Source: Capronia americana
Taxonomy: Eukaryota; Ascomycota; Eurotiomycetes; Chaetothyriales; Herpotrichiellaceae
Reading direction: 5' to 3'
DNA length: 64,000 nucleotides
Assembly (NCBI GenBank): GCA_016110215.1
Contig: JADWQD010000004.1
Coordinates: forward strand, 62,001 to 126,000
Each line of letters begins with the position of its first letter. Positions within the stretch are counted from its first letter, which is position 1. Below the pieces are notes generated by a model that worked only from the letters and a program-made list of their open reading frames with translations, was not told where the DNA came from and searched no databases. The position numbers and the translations under genes are program-made. Shown piece by piece: positions 34,390 through 44,381 of the stretch.

Positions 34390-36123
34390 ATGGTCGGGGT
34401 TCCGAGAAGCAAAGGGTGTAGAATATGTGTTCAGCGTCGGGTGAGGTGCGACTTGACGCGCCCCATCTGCAACAATTGCAAGAAGGGGAATCGACCCTGC
34501 CCAGGATATGATTCCGACCTCAGAATACACGACGAAGGCTCGAGACTCAGAAAGCGCTTCGCTCAGAAGGATGCGACCGAGTCTAAAGTCGGGGGCGACA
34601 GCGAGTCGCCGTCGACCTCGACGAGCCACCACAGTCAGTCCACCGGATCATCTCCAGAAGAATCGTTTGGGTTGGTCACGCGCTTCAACACTCCAGACCT
34701 GGAAGAGCAACTTCATGCGCACGGTCAATGGATACAGGCCGACGGCGCGTTTACAGGCGTTGTGCCGAACCAGGTGTTCCCTGAGCCGGATAGCATGTCC
34801 ACTCATGTGCCCTTCACAGACTTTCCCAGCCTCTTGCACGGCGGATCCTTCAATCTTGACATGTCGTTCTCCGCGGCACTCAATGGCAGTGTCTACTCCC
34901 CGTACTTGGCGCAGGAGCAGCTCCTCAACACGTTTTCGTCCGCGCTCGGCGGTCACGGCCCACTCCTGCTCCCTCCTCAGATGCGGAGCCATCAGAACTG
35001 GCTGTCCCAGTTACCTCGCATGTTCGGTTCGAAACTCCTCGACTCCTCCATTCGAGCTGTCTCTCTGGTCCACTTAGGTCGGGTTCAGCGGTCAGAAATC
35101 TTTGTGCAAGAGTCGAGGCGATTCTACGGCAACGCTCTTCGACTGCTCAACAAGGCCCTCAGCGATGATACGAACGGAATGTCGACCGAGACGCTGTCCG
35201 CAACCATCCTGCTCTCATTCTACGAAATGTTTGCTTCTGACTCGAATGAATCATGGGTGCGTCACTCCGGGGGCGCTGGATTGCTGATGCGGCTTCGAGG
35301 ACCAAGTCGACATCTCAGCGGCTTAGATCGGGATGTCTTTCTCGCTTATCGGCATACTATCATCATCGATGCTTTTATGCGAGACGAAGCATGCTTTTTG
35401 GCCGAGCCGCAGTGGCTCGACATGGCCGAGAAGATTCATAACGATCTGCGAGCCTCTGGCATCCCTGACGAGCGACTCGACGTTTTTGATTTAGCCGAAG
35501 AATTCTACCTTGAGCATGTACAAATCCCCACGACGCTCAGGGATGCCAGGCGTTTGGACATCTTCAAACGGAAGATGGCGCCTGACCAGTTTGCGGCCCA
35601 TACTGAATTGGTGGTGGCGAAAGCACGCCTGCACAGGGCAAACCTGAAATCTATCAATCTGCGGTTCCGGGCGGCGCTCAGTAGAAAGGGACTCGAGACA
35701 GCCACGATGGACACCTCGGACCCAGTCTTCCCCAAACAATACGTTTTCGCCAATGTGTTCATCGCATCACAACACATAGGCCACTGGACGATCATGCTAA
35801 TCCTCAACCACATCCTGAAGGACAACGAAAAGGAAACTGCGCCCGAGAAGCACTCACTGTACCTGATGGAGAACCGAGAGATGTGCCGGGAAATCTGTCG
35901 GACCACGCCGTTCATGTTGACGTCTTCATTCTTGGGACCTTTCTTCGTCATCTTCGCCCTGAGACTGTGCTTGATTGTGTTTGAGCCAGGGCCAGAGAGG
36001 GCTTGGGTTGTCCGAAAACTAACCCAGATAGGTGACACGCATATGAAGATGGCCGCCGACATACCAAGCTTTGGACCTGATGCACGATATGCAGATGCAG
36101 CGAGACTGGAGGAACTTGCTTGA
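34390..36123 (+). CDS. Zn2Cys6 transcription factor
   Basis: A single exon encodes 577 residues starting MVGVPRSKGCRICVQRRVRC. The zinc cluster cysteines are residues 10, 13, 20, 27, 30 and 37, spaced C-x2-C-x6-C-x6-C-x2-C-x6-C. A Ser/Thr-rich linker follows (about residues 70-95), then the long helical regulatory region of the PF11951 type, with LSATILLSFYEMFASD and the segment WVRHSGGAGLLMRLRGP. It should bind CGG-containing promoter sites in the nucleus. The MDR-type reductase gene begins 450 bases downstream on the same strand and is a plausible target. That link is inferred from position only. Confidence 0.9.
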   Translation: MVGVPRSKGCRICVQRRVRCDLTRPICNNCKKGNRPCPGYDSDLRIHDEGSRLRKRFAQKDATESKVGGDSESPSTSTSHHSQSTGSSPEESFGLVTRFNTPDLEEQLHAHGQWIQADGAFTGVVPNQVFPEPDSMSTHVPFTDFPSLLHGGSFNLDMSFSAALNGSVYSPYLAQEQLLNTFSSALGGHGPLLLPPQMRSHQNWLSQLPRMFGSKLLDSSIRAVSLVHLGRVQRSEIFVQESRRFYGNALRLLNKALSDDTNGMSTETLSATILLSFYEMFASDSNESWVRHSGGAGLLMRLRGPSRHLSGLDRDVFLAYRHTIIIDAFMRDEACFLAEPQWLDMAEKIHNDLRASGIPDERLDVFDLAEEFYLEHVQIPTTLRDARRLDIFKRKMAPDQFAAHTELVVAKARLHRANLKSINLRFRAALSRKGLETATMDTSDPVFPKQYVFANVFIASQHIGHWTIMLILNHILKDNEKETAPEKHSLYLMENREMCREICRTTPFMLTSSFLGPFFVIFALRLCLIVFEPGPERAWVVRKLTQIGDTHMKMAADIPSFGPDARYADAARLEELA

Positions 36124-36572
36124 AGGTGTCCCTGAGATCAAGCCAGGCATCGGATGCCTTTGATCGCGAATGTCCCTCACACCATTTGGGAATACAACAC
36201 CGCCAATGTATCGACGAAGACATCTTTGATCGACAATGCGCATGTCATGTGCTGCCTGCCGTCGACCTGCCGCACCATCCAAGACACGGACGAAATTCTA
36301 GGCCTCTATGATCCACCGTATCACGACTGGTCTTAGTAATGGGCGTGCAAAAAAGAGCATCGGGCTGCACGAAGGCAGAAAGGATGAACAAAGCTGTTGG
36401 GAGGTTTGAGAGGTCGTGCTCGGCCACCACTCTGCAGGTTCCTCGTCTATATAAGGGCCCTGCCTACGAGTGTCGAAGCCGGCCGTCATGCAGCTACCAT
36501 ACAGCCTGAACACAACTTTCAGTACTCCGTTAACCTCATACCACGATAGCCTTGACCTTTCACGAGTTCAAC
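36124..36572. other. Upstream region of the reductase
   Basis: This 449-base spacer contains a clear TATA element near its 3' end (see the next entry). No gene is seen in it. Confidence 0.45.
36448..36456 (+). promoter_or_regulatory. TATA box
   Basis: The sequence ctatataag lies about 120 bases upstream of the reductase ATG at 36573, a normal distance for a fungal core promoter with a short leader. Confidence 0.6.
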
Positions 36573-37721
36573 ATGGCAACTCATCCCGCCGTCGTCACAG
36601 TCGGCCCAGGCCTCCCTCTCGAGATCCACCAAGTCCCGACGCCGGCGCCGACTGGAAATGAAATCCGCGTCCGAGCACTATGGACAGCATCCACACCCCT
36701 TGACCTCCACCAAGCAGATGGTGGCTTCCTGGTCCAACATCCACAAGTCCTCGGTGACGGCATTGCAGGTTCGGTGGTCGAAGTCGGACCCGACGCCACA
36801 AAGTACAAGCCGGGAGATATAGTCTTCGGCTTCAGCTGGCGCAACCAGGCCGAGAAAGCGCACCAAGAGTACGTCGTCGCGCCGGAGTTCTTGTTCGGCA
36901 AGCTACCGAGCAATGTCACCATGCAGCAAGCCGTGACAGTACCCAACAACTTCGTCACAGCGTGGCATACCCTCACCAAGGACTTTGGGTTTGAGCTACC
37001 ATGGCCAAAACCGGACGGATACCTGCCGCCGGAACATGACCAGTGGATATTGATCTGGGGAGGAAGTTCCAGCGTGGGACAATTCGCCCTCCAGATCCTG
37101 AAGCACTACGGGTATACAAACATCATCACCACGGCTAGCAAGGCGCATCACGAGAAACTCCACCGCTACGGCGCGGCAAAATGTTTCGACTACAGAGATG
37201 CGGACGTCGAGGACGAAATCACCTCCTTTATAGGCTCTCAGCACACCGCCACCGCCTCCGCCACAGTGACACCCACAGGCAGGCCCGATAGAAGCATCGC
37301 ATTCATCCTCGACTGCATCGGCAGCCTCAAAGGCAGCGTCCTCCCCATTTCACGCATCCTCAAGCCGGAGGGCGGTGCCAAAGTCGCGATCCTCCTCCCC
37401 ATCATCGTCAAGGACGCCGCGCAGGGAGTCACGCCCGTCTACGAAATGGATGTGCTCGACGCGGCCGACTGGCCCACCGCCTGCGGCGTCGAGCCCGTCG
37501 GCGTGAGGACGCATTTCTACCTCGACAACGCCTTCTTGAAGGACAAGCTGCAGAGCGAGATCATGCCCTCGGTGCTGGCGACGGGGATTGTCGAGCCGAA
37601 CGACCAGTTGATCGTCGAGGGCGACACGATGCTCGAGAGGGCGGAGAAGGCGTTGAAGTTGTTAAGAGACAAGAAGGTCAGTGCGCAGAGACTGGTGTGG
37701 AGGGTTGCGGATGAGGTGTGA
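36573..37721 (+). CDS. MDR-family (zinc-type) alcohol dehydrogenase / enoyl reductase-like
   Basis: A single exon encodes 382 residues from MATHPAVVTVG. The N-terminal GroES-like half contains LGDGIAGSVVEVGPDATKYKPGD, cut short here, and the cofactor half contains the nucleotide-binding IWGGSSSVGQFALQIL. The usual catalytic zinc cysteine is replaced in the early region (ALWTASTPLDLHQADG), so this is a zinc-independent member, like quinone oxidoreductases and the trans-acting enoyl reductases of fungal polyketide clusters. It should reduce a double bond or carbonyl using NADPH. No polyketide synthase is within the window. A Zn2Cys6 gene lies directly upstream on the same strand. Confidence 0.88.
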   Translation: MATHPAVVTVGPGLPLEIHQVPTPAPTGNEIRVRALWTASTPLDLHQADGGFLVQHPQVLGDGIAGSVVEVGPDATKYKPGDIVFGFSWRNQAEKAHQEYVVAPEFLFGKLPSNVTMQQAVTVPNNFVTAWHTLTKDFGFELPWPKPDGYLPPEHDQWILIWGGSSSVGQFALQILKHYGYTNIITTASKAHHEKLHRYGAAKCFDYRDADVEDEITSFIGSQHTATASATVTPTGRPDRSIAFILDCIGSLKGSVLPISRILKPEGGAKVAILLPIIVKDAAQGVTPVYEMDVLDAADWPTACGVEPVGVRTHFYLDNAFLKDKLQSEIMPSVLATGIVEPNDQLIVEGDTMLERAEKALKLLRDKKVSAQRLVWRVADEV

Positions 37722-38492
37722 GGAGTGCGAATCTCGGCAAAGTGAACCCCAATGGCTCAATTGGAAGTGAGGCTGTCCGAGGCAAAATAGAGATACAGTG
37801 TACATGTACATGTACATATGCTCCATATATCATTATCATTATCATTATCATTATCTTTTTGGATCATTATCTTTTTGGATCATTATCTTTTTGGATCATT
37901 ATCTTTTTGGATCATTATCTTTTTGGATCATTATTGTGACCGTAGAGTAGAGTTTCACTCGAGAAATGAAGCATGGACTGGACTGGACGATGGATGGTGG
38001 AATTCCTTCACACCATTCAGAGCTGCCTCTATTCGTGCATATACACTCACTCACGCACACACATATACATGTATATACATGTATACCTGGTATACACTTA
38101 CAATTTGACGTCTAGTTTACCTTCGTGACAAATACCTGTGTGTTCTACCTATCACCTGCACGGATTCGGAAGCAGGAAGCAGGAAGCGTAAGAAGACATA
38201 CAATGCAATGCAATTCGGACCACTAAAGGTCTACTACAGAGACTTAGTATATGTCCACACTCGCCCTCCAGTGGTCTCCAGTCTCCAGTCTTCAGACTTC
38301 CGTCTCTGTTCTTTCTTTGACTTTTCATTACGCCTTACATCCGACACTGCCATATCGTTTTCTTCTGCAAATGCGGCGGAAGGTGAATGATGCATCGCAC
38401 CCAGCCTAGCAGACGCGGCACACGACACACCGCATACCGCGTTTCGCATGGAATCAATGGATGTCCGCTTCCACTTCCACTTCCACTTCCAT
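37722..38492. other. Intergenic with micro- and minisatellites
   Basis: This stretch between two convergent genes is rich in low-complexity sequence: CATTAT hexamers, a 16-base minisatellite and ATACATGTAT-type tracts. No gene is supported. Confidence 0.6.
37831..37934 (+). repeat. CATTAT microsatellite and 16-bp minisatellite
   Basis: Four CATTAT-type hexamers (37831-37854) run into five identical 16-base units, ctttttggatcattat, at 37855-37934. The last six bases of each unit are the CATTAT hexamer, so the minisatellite probably grew out of the microsatellite. Confidence 0.95.
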
Positions 38493-40497
38493 TCAAGCGA
38501 GACTTCCTTGATGCTCTTCTTTCTCCATTACACTCTCTCGTCGGACGTCCACGACCACGTCTCTAACAGTCTGGCTCTGGTAGGCTCTCCACTTCCGCAT
38601 CGGCAGCTTGGCGGCGTACATCTCGTCGATTTCGGCGGTCGAGCGCGCCCTCGTTTCCGGCACGTAAAAGTACGACCAGATGGTCGTGACGAAGACGCAC
38701 CCGCCGAAGATGAACGCCGCTCTGGCGCCGAGGTTTCCCGCGTCCGGGGCGGTGAGTTGCGGGACGGCAAAGGTCGTGATCACAGCGGTGACGTAGGACC
38801 AGAAGGTCGACCACGCCATCGTTGGTTCGCGGAGGGATGGTGTGGGGATCTCTGCAGGGAGGAGGTACGCCCTGGAGGGGGTGGGGATTGGTTGTTAGCT
38901 TATATCAAATTCAAACAGAAGTTGCATCAGGCTTTGATTTCATCAGGGCAGGCAGGCAGGCAAAGGCGACTTACAGTGACTGGAACGAGGCGGCGTTGAA
39001 GAAGGCAAAGATAATGAATACCGCTGCGAGGCCCAATTGTTGACCTTTCGTCGTCAAGCCCGCGGCGGCAAGGCTGCCCGCGGCTATGTCCAAGACGAAC
39101 AAAATCGAGAATCCGACAAGAGCGACGGGTCTCCGACCGACTTTATCGACCAGGACGGGACCGACCATAGTGCCGAGAAACTGCAAGCATGTGATTATGA
39201 TGGTGATTTGGAACGGGTTGGCCACGCCGCTCTGGACAAGGATGACGGTCGAGTACGTCTGCATGAGAATCTGGCCGCCCACCTGACTCGAACAGAGCAG
39301 CGCCCCGGCGGTCAGAGTGCGTTGCAAGTGCGTGCGGTTCAGGATGTCCCAGAATCTGGACTGCTCGCGTCGTTCCCGTTCAGCGTCGACGGCTGCCCGG
39401 TAGAGAGATAGTTCCGTCTCGACAATCTCTGTGGCATTGTTTCGAAGTGCCATCAGGGCGCGCCGCGCCTCATCCAGCTTGCCGTTTTGAATATACCAGA
39501 GCGGTGACTCGTAGCACAACAGCATCAGAATGCCAAAGGCGACAGGACAGGCAGCCTGAATTGCGAGAGGCACCTTGTACTGTCGACTGTCGTTGATCTT
39601 TTCGGTAGCCCAGACGATGGTAGTGGCGATGATGGCCACCACGCATGTTCCTGCGACGCAGAAGCCAACAGCGCGGGCTCGGATATGGGGAGGCACTAGT
39701 TCAGTGAGGTAAAGCGGTGCGGTCGTAGTCAAGGCACTGATACCGACATCTAGAGGAATCAGCTCGGGTTTCCTAGTTCAAGGATGGTCTGTCAGCTGCT
39801 TACAGTTCCAGAACCTGCCTACCACCAGTGCGCCAGTGTTGGGTGCGAAGAGTTGCAGGAGCGAACCGGGGGTACACAGTAAGAAGTATGCCAAAATCAT
39901 GGTCTTTTTCCGCCCAATGCGTTTCATGAGGGGCACGGCAACAAAGGAGCCACTTGCAGCTGCGAGTACGTCAGAAATGTCCCGATCTGTTCGATGCTAG
40001 AGGGAATGCCGGCGCCGAATGAGTGTCGAGCCGCTGGGCTCGTATCCAATTTCGACTGATGGTTAGGTAGATAGGCCAACGTACCTCCTACGAGTGGCAC
40101 TGTGACGATCAAGTCAAGGTTCCGGGCCGATAGGGGAGTCAGCGACAGTAACCGAAGGAGAATTCATGGCCTAAGACTCACAGTAAAGGCAGGTCCGAAG
40201 CCCTGGTATTTGAGGATGAACAGAGGCAGTGCCAGAAGCGGAGCCACAAAGTTGTTGTCGTAGCCGTACAGACCCAGGGAAAGCCCGATTATTATCACTG
40301 CGATATGGGCTGGTTAGAACTGTATGATGATGGGGTTGGCGGAAGCTGCCTTCGCACTTACTGTTGATGACGAGCCGCCAGTTCCAAAAGCCAGTAGGGT
40401 GGTGCACGGTGTGATCCGAGACTGGTCCGGCTTGGAGGTCTTCAGCGACATGCTCCTCATGCGCAGCAGCGCGGTGTTTGGGCCTGCTGTCCGCCAT
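38493..40497 (-). CDS. MFS sugar transporter, with a non-AG splice acceptor
   Basis: Six exons on the minus strand (40497-40362, 40297-40182, 40127-40085, 39959-39804, 39749-38975, 38871-38493) give 534 residues. Sugar-transporter signatures are GLSLGLYGYDNNFVAPLL, KRIGRKKTM, GRFWNYVGIS, ELVPPHIRARAVGF, CYESPLWYIQNGK, DKVGRRPVAL, SLREPTMAW and FYVPETRARS. The protein should be a 12-helix plasma membrane sugar importer. All junctions are canonical except intron 2 (40128-40181): donor GTGAGT and branch GCTGAC are intact, but the acceptor reads CG instead of AG, exactly where the conserved ARNLDLIV must begin. No other AG restores frame. It is either a mutated copy or a sequence error. Confidence 0.82.
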
Positions 40498-40918
40498 TTT
40501 CGTGCCGTGGCGATCGATGCAGTGGATTGCAACATGGGCGAGGTTTCCGGGGTAAATGGCCTGATATACCTCGCCATCGAATGACAGCGCTCCCGCTCTA
40601 GCCACCTCGAACGGTCCACCTCGCTTGCCCAAGGGGAATTTCCCAGACCGGAATTGTCCAACTCGTCCAGGTCTTACAAATGCTTTGTGGGGAGCTGCAA
40701 CCACGTTGCCGTAAAAAAAGAGCGAGCAGATCTTCGCACAGGCGACGCTAGCCGCTTGGAGGATTTCCTCGATTGGGATTTTCTCCATTCGCCATTTCCA
40801 AGCACAGACGGCGGCGCGAGGTCGACTTGGAAATACACATCATGACACCGCCGGAACCAAAGTCACCATGTGAGCTCTAACGAGACCCGTCCCTCGAATC
40901 CATTGTTAATCCGAGAAG
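40498..40918. promoter_or_regulatory. Divergent promoter, sugar transporter / esterase
   Basis: These 421 bases separate the start codons of the transporter and the esterase. The minus-strand frame stays open upstream of the transporter start, but the aligned family start favours the ATG at 40497. Confidence 0.45.
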
Positions 40919-42328
40919 ATGGCTGAAATTGCGGTGCAGGAGCCGAACATCGCGGCAGGCGAACCACTCCATGCACAGGTTCAGGACCAGCTTCAAAGCG
41001 ATGTCTCGGGTCTGGAACTGCTCTGCAAGGCGTTGGGCATGGATCTGCATGCAAAGAATGCGCTAGAGGTGCCTGATATCGATTTCCTACAGGTGTGAAC
41101 TTCAAGATCACACAAGAAGCCTTTAACTGACACCTTCAGCATATGGCTAGACTTCCCGTTGACTTTACTGCTGTTCCTAGAGGGACCGACGTGGAAAATA
41201 TGCGCAAGTGGATAGATAGTGCGCTGCTGCACGGGCCGCTCGCTGAGTCCCGACTTCAATGCGATATCAAGCGTCGACGACCACCGGTGCACATCGACAT
41301 ACACAATATCTCCGTGCCATGCTCCGATGGCAGTGGACACGAATTCGCTATCCGCACGTATGTGCCGCGGGTTGAAAGGAACAAGGCAGGAGCCAGAGGG
41401 ATGCCTGCCGTACTGATGCTACATGGAGGTGGCTGGATCCATGGAAAGCCGGAAGGCGACGAAGGTTGGTTCACCTTTTGTGATGCTTGAGACATTGTGC
41501 TTGCCGACACTAACGCTATTGTAGCATTTTCCATCCATTTTGCATCAGAACTTCGAGCCGTGGTTCTTGGAATCGACTACCGGCTGGCCCCTGAGCATCC
41601 GTATCCCGCCGCCCTTGATGATTGTTGGGAGGCATTGGAATGGGTAGGCACCCTCTTCCTAGTCTTGGACCAGATGTTGACATGACCGACTTAGGTGACC
41701 AGGCATGCTTCAGAATACAATATTGATACAAGCAGGATCGGTATCTGGGGTGCTTCCGCCGGAGGAAATCTTGCGGCGGCTCTTGCAATACGAGTGTCGC
41801 GCGATGGTCGTCGACGTGTCCGACTAGCCAGTCTTGTGGTCCCCGTCACCGCGCATCCGAAAGCGCAAGCCAAGTTTGACCTCGACCGCACGATTGGAAA
41901 GAGTCAGAATGAACTGTCTTTCGGGGATTCCCAACCTGCTCCCGATGCCGTCGTCAAGGAATTCGAGAAACTATACGGTTAGTCCTGCTTCATGGCGTTG
42001 AAAGTGTTGCGTCTCTAACGCGCCATCTTTAGAATTGTACACAGGCGGCCTGACTGATCCCTGCGACCCTCTGCTCTCCCCTCTGATGGCAAAGCTCGAC
42101 GCCAAACACCCGCCCACACATGTGACTGTTGCTGCGTGTGATCTTCTGAAGATCCAGGGATTGGCATACGCACAACACCTCCGGTCAGCGGGTGTGAGTG
42201 TTATTGAAGAGGTTCTGCCGGGTGTCCCTCATGGTTTCACCTTCCCGGTCAATGCCGAGGTGACGAAGGCTTGGTTAGAAAGGCAGACGGACGCGTTCGC
42301 TGCGGCTTTCGCGGACGAGTCTTCTTGA
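40919..42328 (+). CDS. Alpha/beta hydrolase, HSL-type esterase/lipase
   Basis: Five exons (40919-41092, 41140-41464, 41525-41643, 41695-41977, 42033-42328) give 398 residues, all in phase. The oxyanion motif HGGGWIHG, the region GIDYRLAPEHPYPAALDD and the nucleophile elbow GASAGG (Ser in GxSxG) are typical of the hormone-sensitive lipase family. The C-terminal PGVPHGF holds the catalytic histidine, and the acid is probably in DPCDPLLSP or nearby. No signal peptide is seen, so it acts inside the cell on ester bonds of small molecules. It shares a promoter with the sugar transporter and converges with an XlnR-like regulator 30 bases away. Confidence 0.92.
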
Positions 42329-42358
42329 AGGCGAGCACACTATCATAGTAATGAATAT

Positions 42359-44381
42359 TCAAGTTAGATCAATAAACCAGCTCAGATCTTCTGCCCCATA
42401 ATTGCAAACTTGCTCTCCAGCAACAGCAGAAGTGGACGGAGGCAACACCAAGGAGGATGATTCCTGTGTTGAACAAATTTGAGACCGCATAGTTGGCTCG
42501 TCGTCAGTTCCGCCTTCCAGGACGCCATTGAACACCGGGTAGAGCGTCGAAGGTATCGTAACGACCATTGGTAGGACGACGTCCGCAAGTTCAGGTGCGA
42601 ACTTCCTTTCATGGTCCTCCCTGATTATGGCGCTCACCAGGCCAGCCACGGGGTAGGATGGAAATTTGCCTCCCGTCAGGGTGACTATGTTTTTCGCCAG
42701 CCCAGACAATTTGCCCAAGCCCACAATTCTAGGCTCACCTTCTTTGAGCAAGCAGACCCATGCTAGGGCAGCGGTGCCCAGACTCTCAATGGTCGATTGC
42801 CTCAGCTTCTCGGCACTTGTTTGTTGGCGGAGACCGGAGACGAGCTTGGAAGATAGTTGCCACTGTCGACTAACAGCGACATCGGCTGCCTGAATCCTGC
42901 AATAACGGTGCATCCCAAAGGCTGCTCCAAATAACGTATTCATGTCGGTTTCCGATGCGGCGCTAATGATTCGTAGCGCTTCTTCGTCCTCTGCGACGTG
43001 AATCTCTGTAAGTCGATCAAGCAGGTGGAGTGCGACTCGCTCAGACTGTTCACTGGTCTCGATTCTTGATGGCTTGATCGACGAGCGTTCGAGGTTCACC
43101 GACGGCTTTTTGGCCCTGCGTCTCCTGCCTTTGCCTGCGTAAATCGCGGAACTCGCGGCTTCGGTGTTATAAAGAACCTGCTCAATGTGCATCCTCCTCA
43201 TCTCCTCCCCGGCGCCAACAATTTGCACGGTTTCCATCAGGGACAGAGCCTCATCGAGGTATAAAAACGCTCGATTGTGTTTTTCGAGCACATTGTATGA
43301 TGTAAACAAAAATAACGAAATGATCACCTCATCCAGCGTGGGGCGCTCGGCGAAATCATAACAAAGTCGTGACCTCTCTACTTGCCCGATGAAGTCCTTA
43401 AGGTTGTCTGCGTTGTTGGCTGTCATCCTATGCTCTCCAGCTGCCGTCACCATTCGTACCGCAAGAAGGAGAGTGCGGAGGTCAGGTAGAGCGCTCCACT
43501 GAGGCTCAAGAACGAAGCGAGTGAGAAGGTCAGTATACGACAAAACGGGGAAAATAACGTGCATGGTCTCGAAGAACTGCTGTACACTCCGCCAGATCTC
43601 GCTATCTGGCTTCGGTTCGAATGGTGAATGCATTGCCCCTGGCGGGGAAACCGGCAATGCATAAGGTGACGGGGCGGCAGCAGCTGAACTCTCGAGGCAG
43701 TCAGGCAGCATTCGCAGCTCCCGCAGCTCAAAGTCTGTGCATGCAGCTTGCTCAGTATCCATAACGGGCATCAAATTCCAGTTGTCGAGCGAGTGATCAT
43801 TGGGATGTTGGTTGTCCTCGGGGGGCTCTGCGACTGTAAGCAGGCACAAACCCGACGTGCCATGCACCACATTATGCCGTTCGACCGTATTCTCTGATAT
43901 GAAATCGTCATAAGAAAAGTCCGGCGGGAGCTCGGGTCCTTCAAGGTCTGCAAGACTAGGTTGAGCGATCGGTAAATTCTGAGATGTTACCAGTGGTGAA
44001 GGTTGGAAGCTGATCACTGTTTCGTCATAGGGCAGGCCCGAACGGCGTGACTCTCTATTATACACATCAGAGAGTACTAGCATAGCTTGAGGAAAAACTG
44101 CTTGCATACTGCTTATTCGGTCGCCCTCGCTTGGGACGTTTGTCGTCGTATCTGCATATCGAGCCAACCCGATGACATTGATCACAAGGCAATGGCGCTT
44201 GACCTCTGTGTTTGGGAGCCGTCAAACTTCGACACTAGGATGCCCATCAGCTCGCAATCCGCAGATACTTGGACTGTGAACGCACTCTGATCTTGAACCG
44301 GCGACAGCGATCACAAGCGCGATCTGTTGTCGAAGATGCCGTTGAAGATCGTCGATCGGACAGTGCAATCGTGCTGTACAT
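42359..44381 (-). CDS. Zn2Cys6 transcription factor, XlnR-like cluster
   Basis: Three exons on the minus strand (44381-44286, 44234-44110, 44054-42359) give 638 residues. The first exon ends RACDRCRRFKIR, and a 51-bp intron (GTGCGT, branch CTGAT, TAG) brings the third cysteine exactly to the next exon start. The remaining cluster reads PCDQCHRVGSICRYDDKRPKRGRP. Cysteines are at 23, 26, 33, 49, 52 and 59, so the C3-C4 loop has 15 residues, longer than the usual 5-12. The basic KRPKRGRP follows. A fungal-specific regulatory domain sits near residues 210-330 (VQQFFETMHVIFPVLSY). Resemblance to XlnR-group sugar regulators and its place beside a sugar transporter and esterase suggest carbohydrate control, which is inferred. 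Confidence 0.85.
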
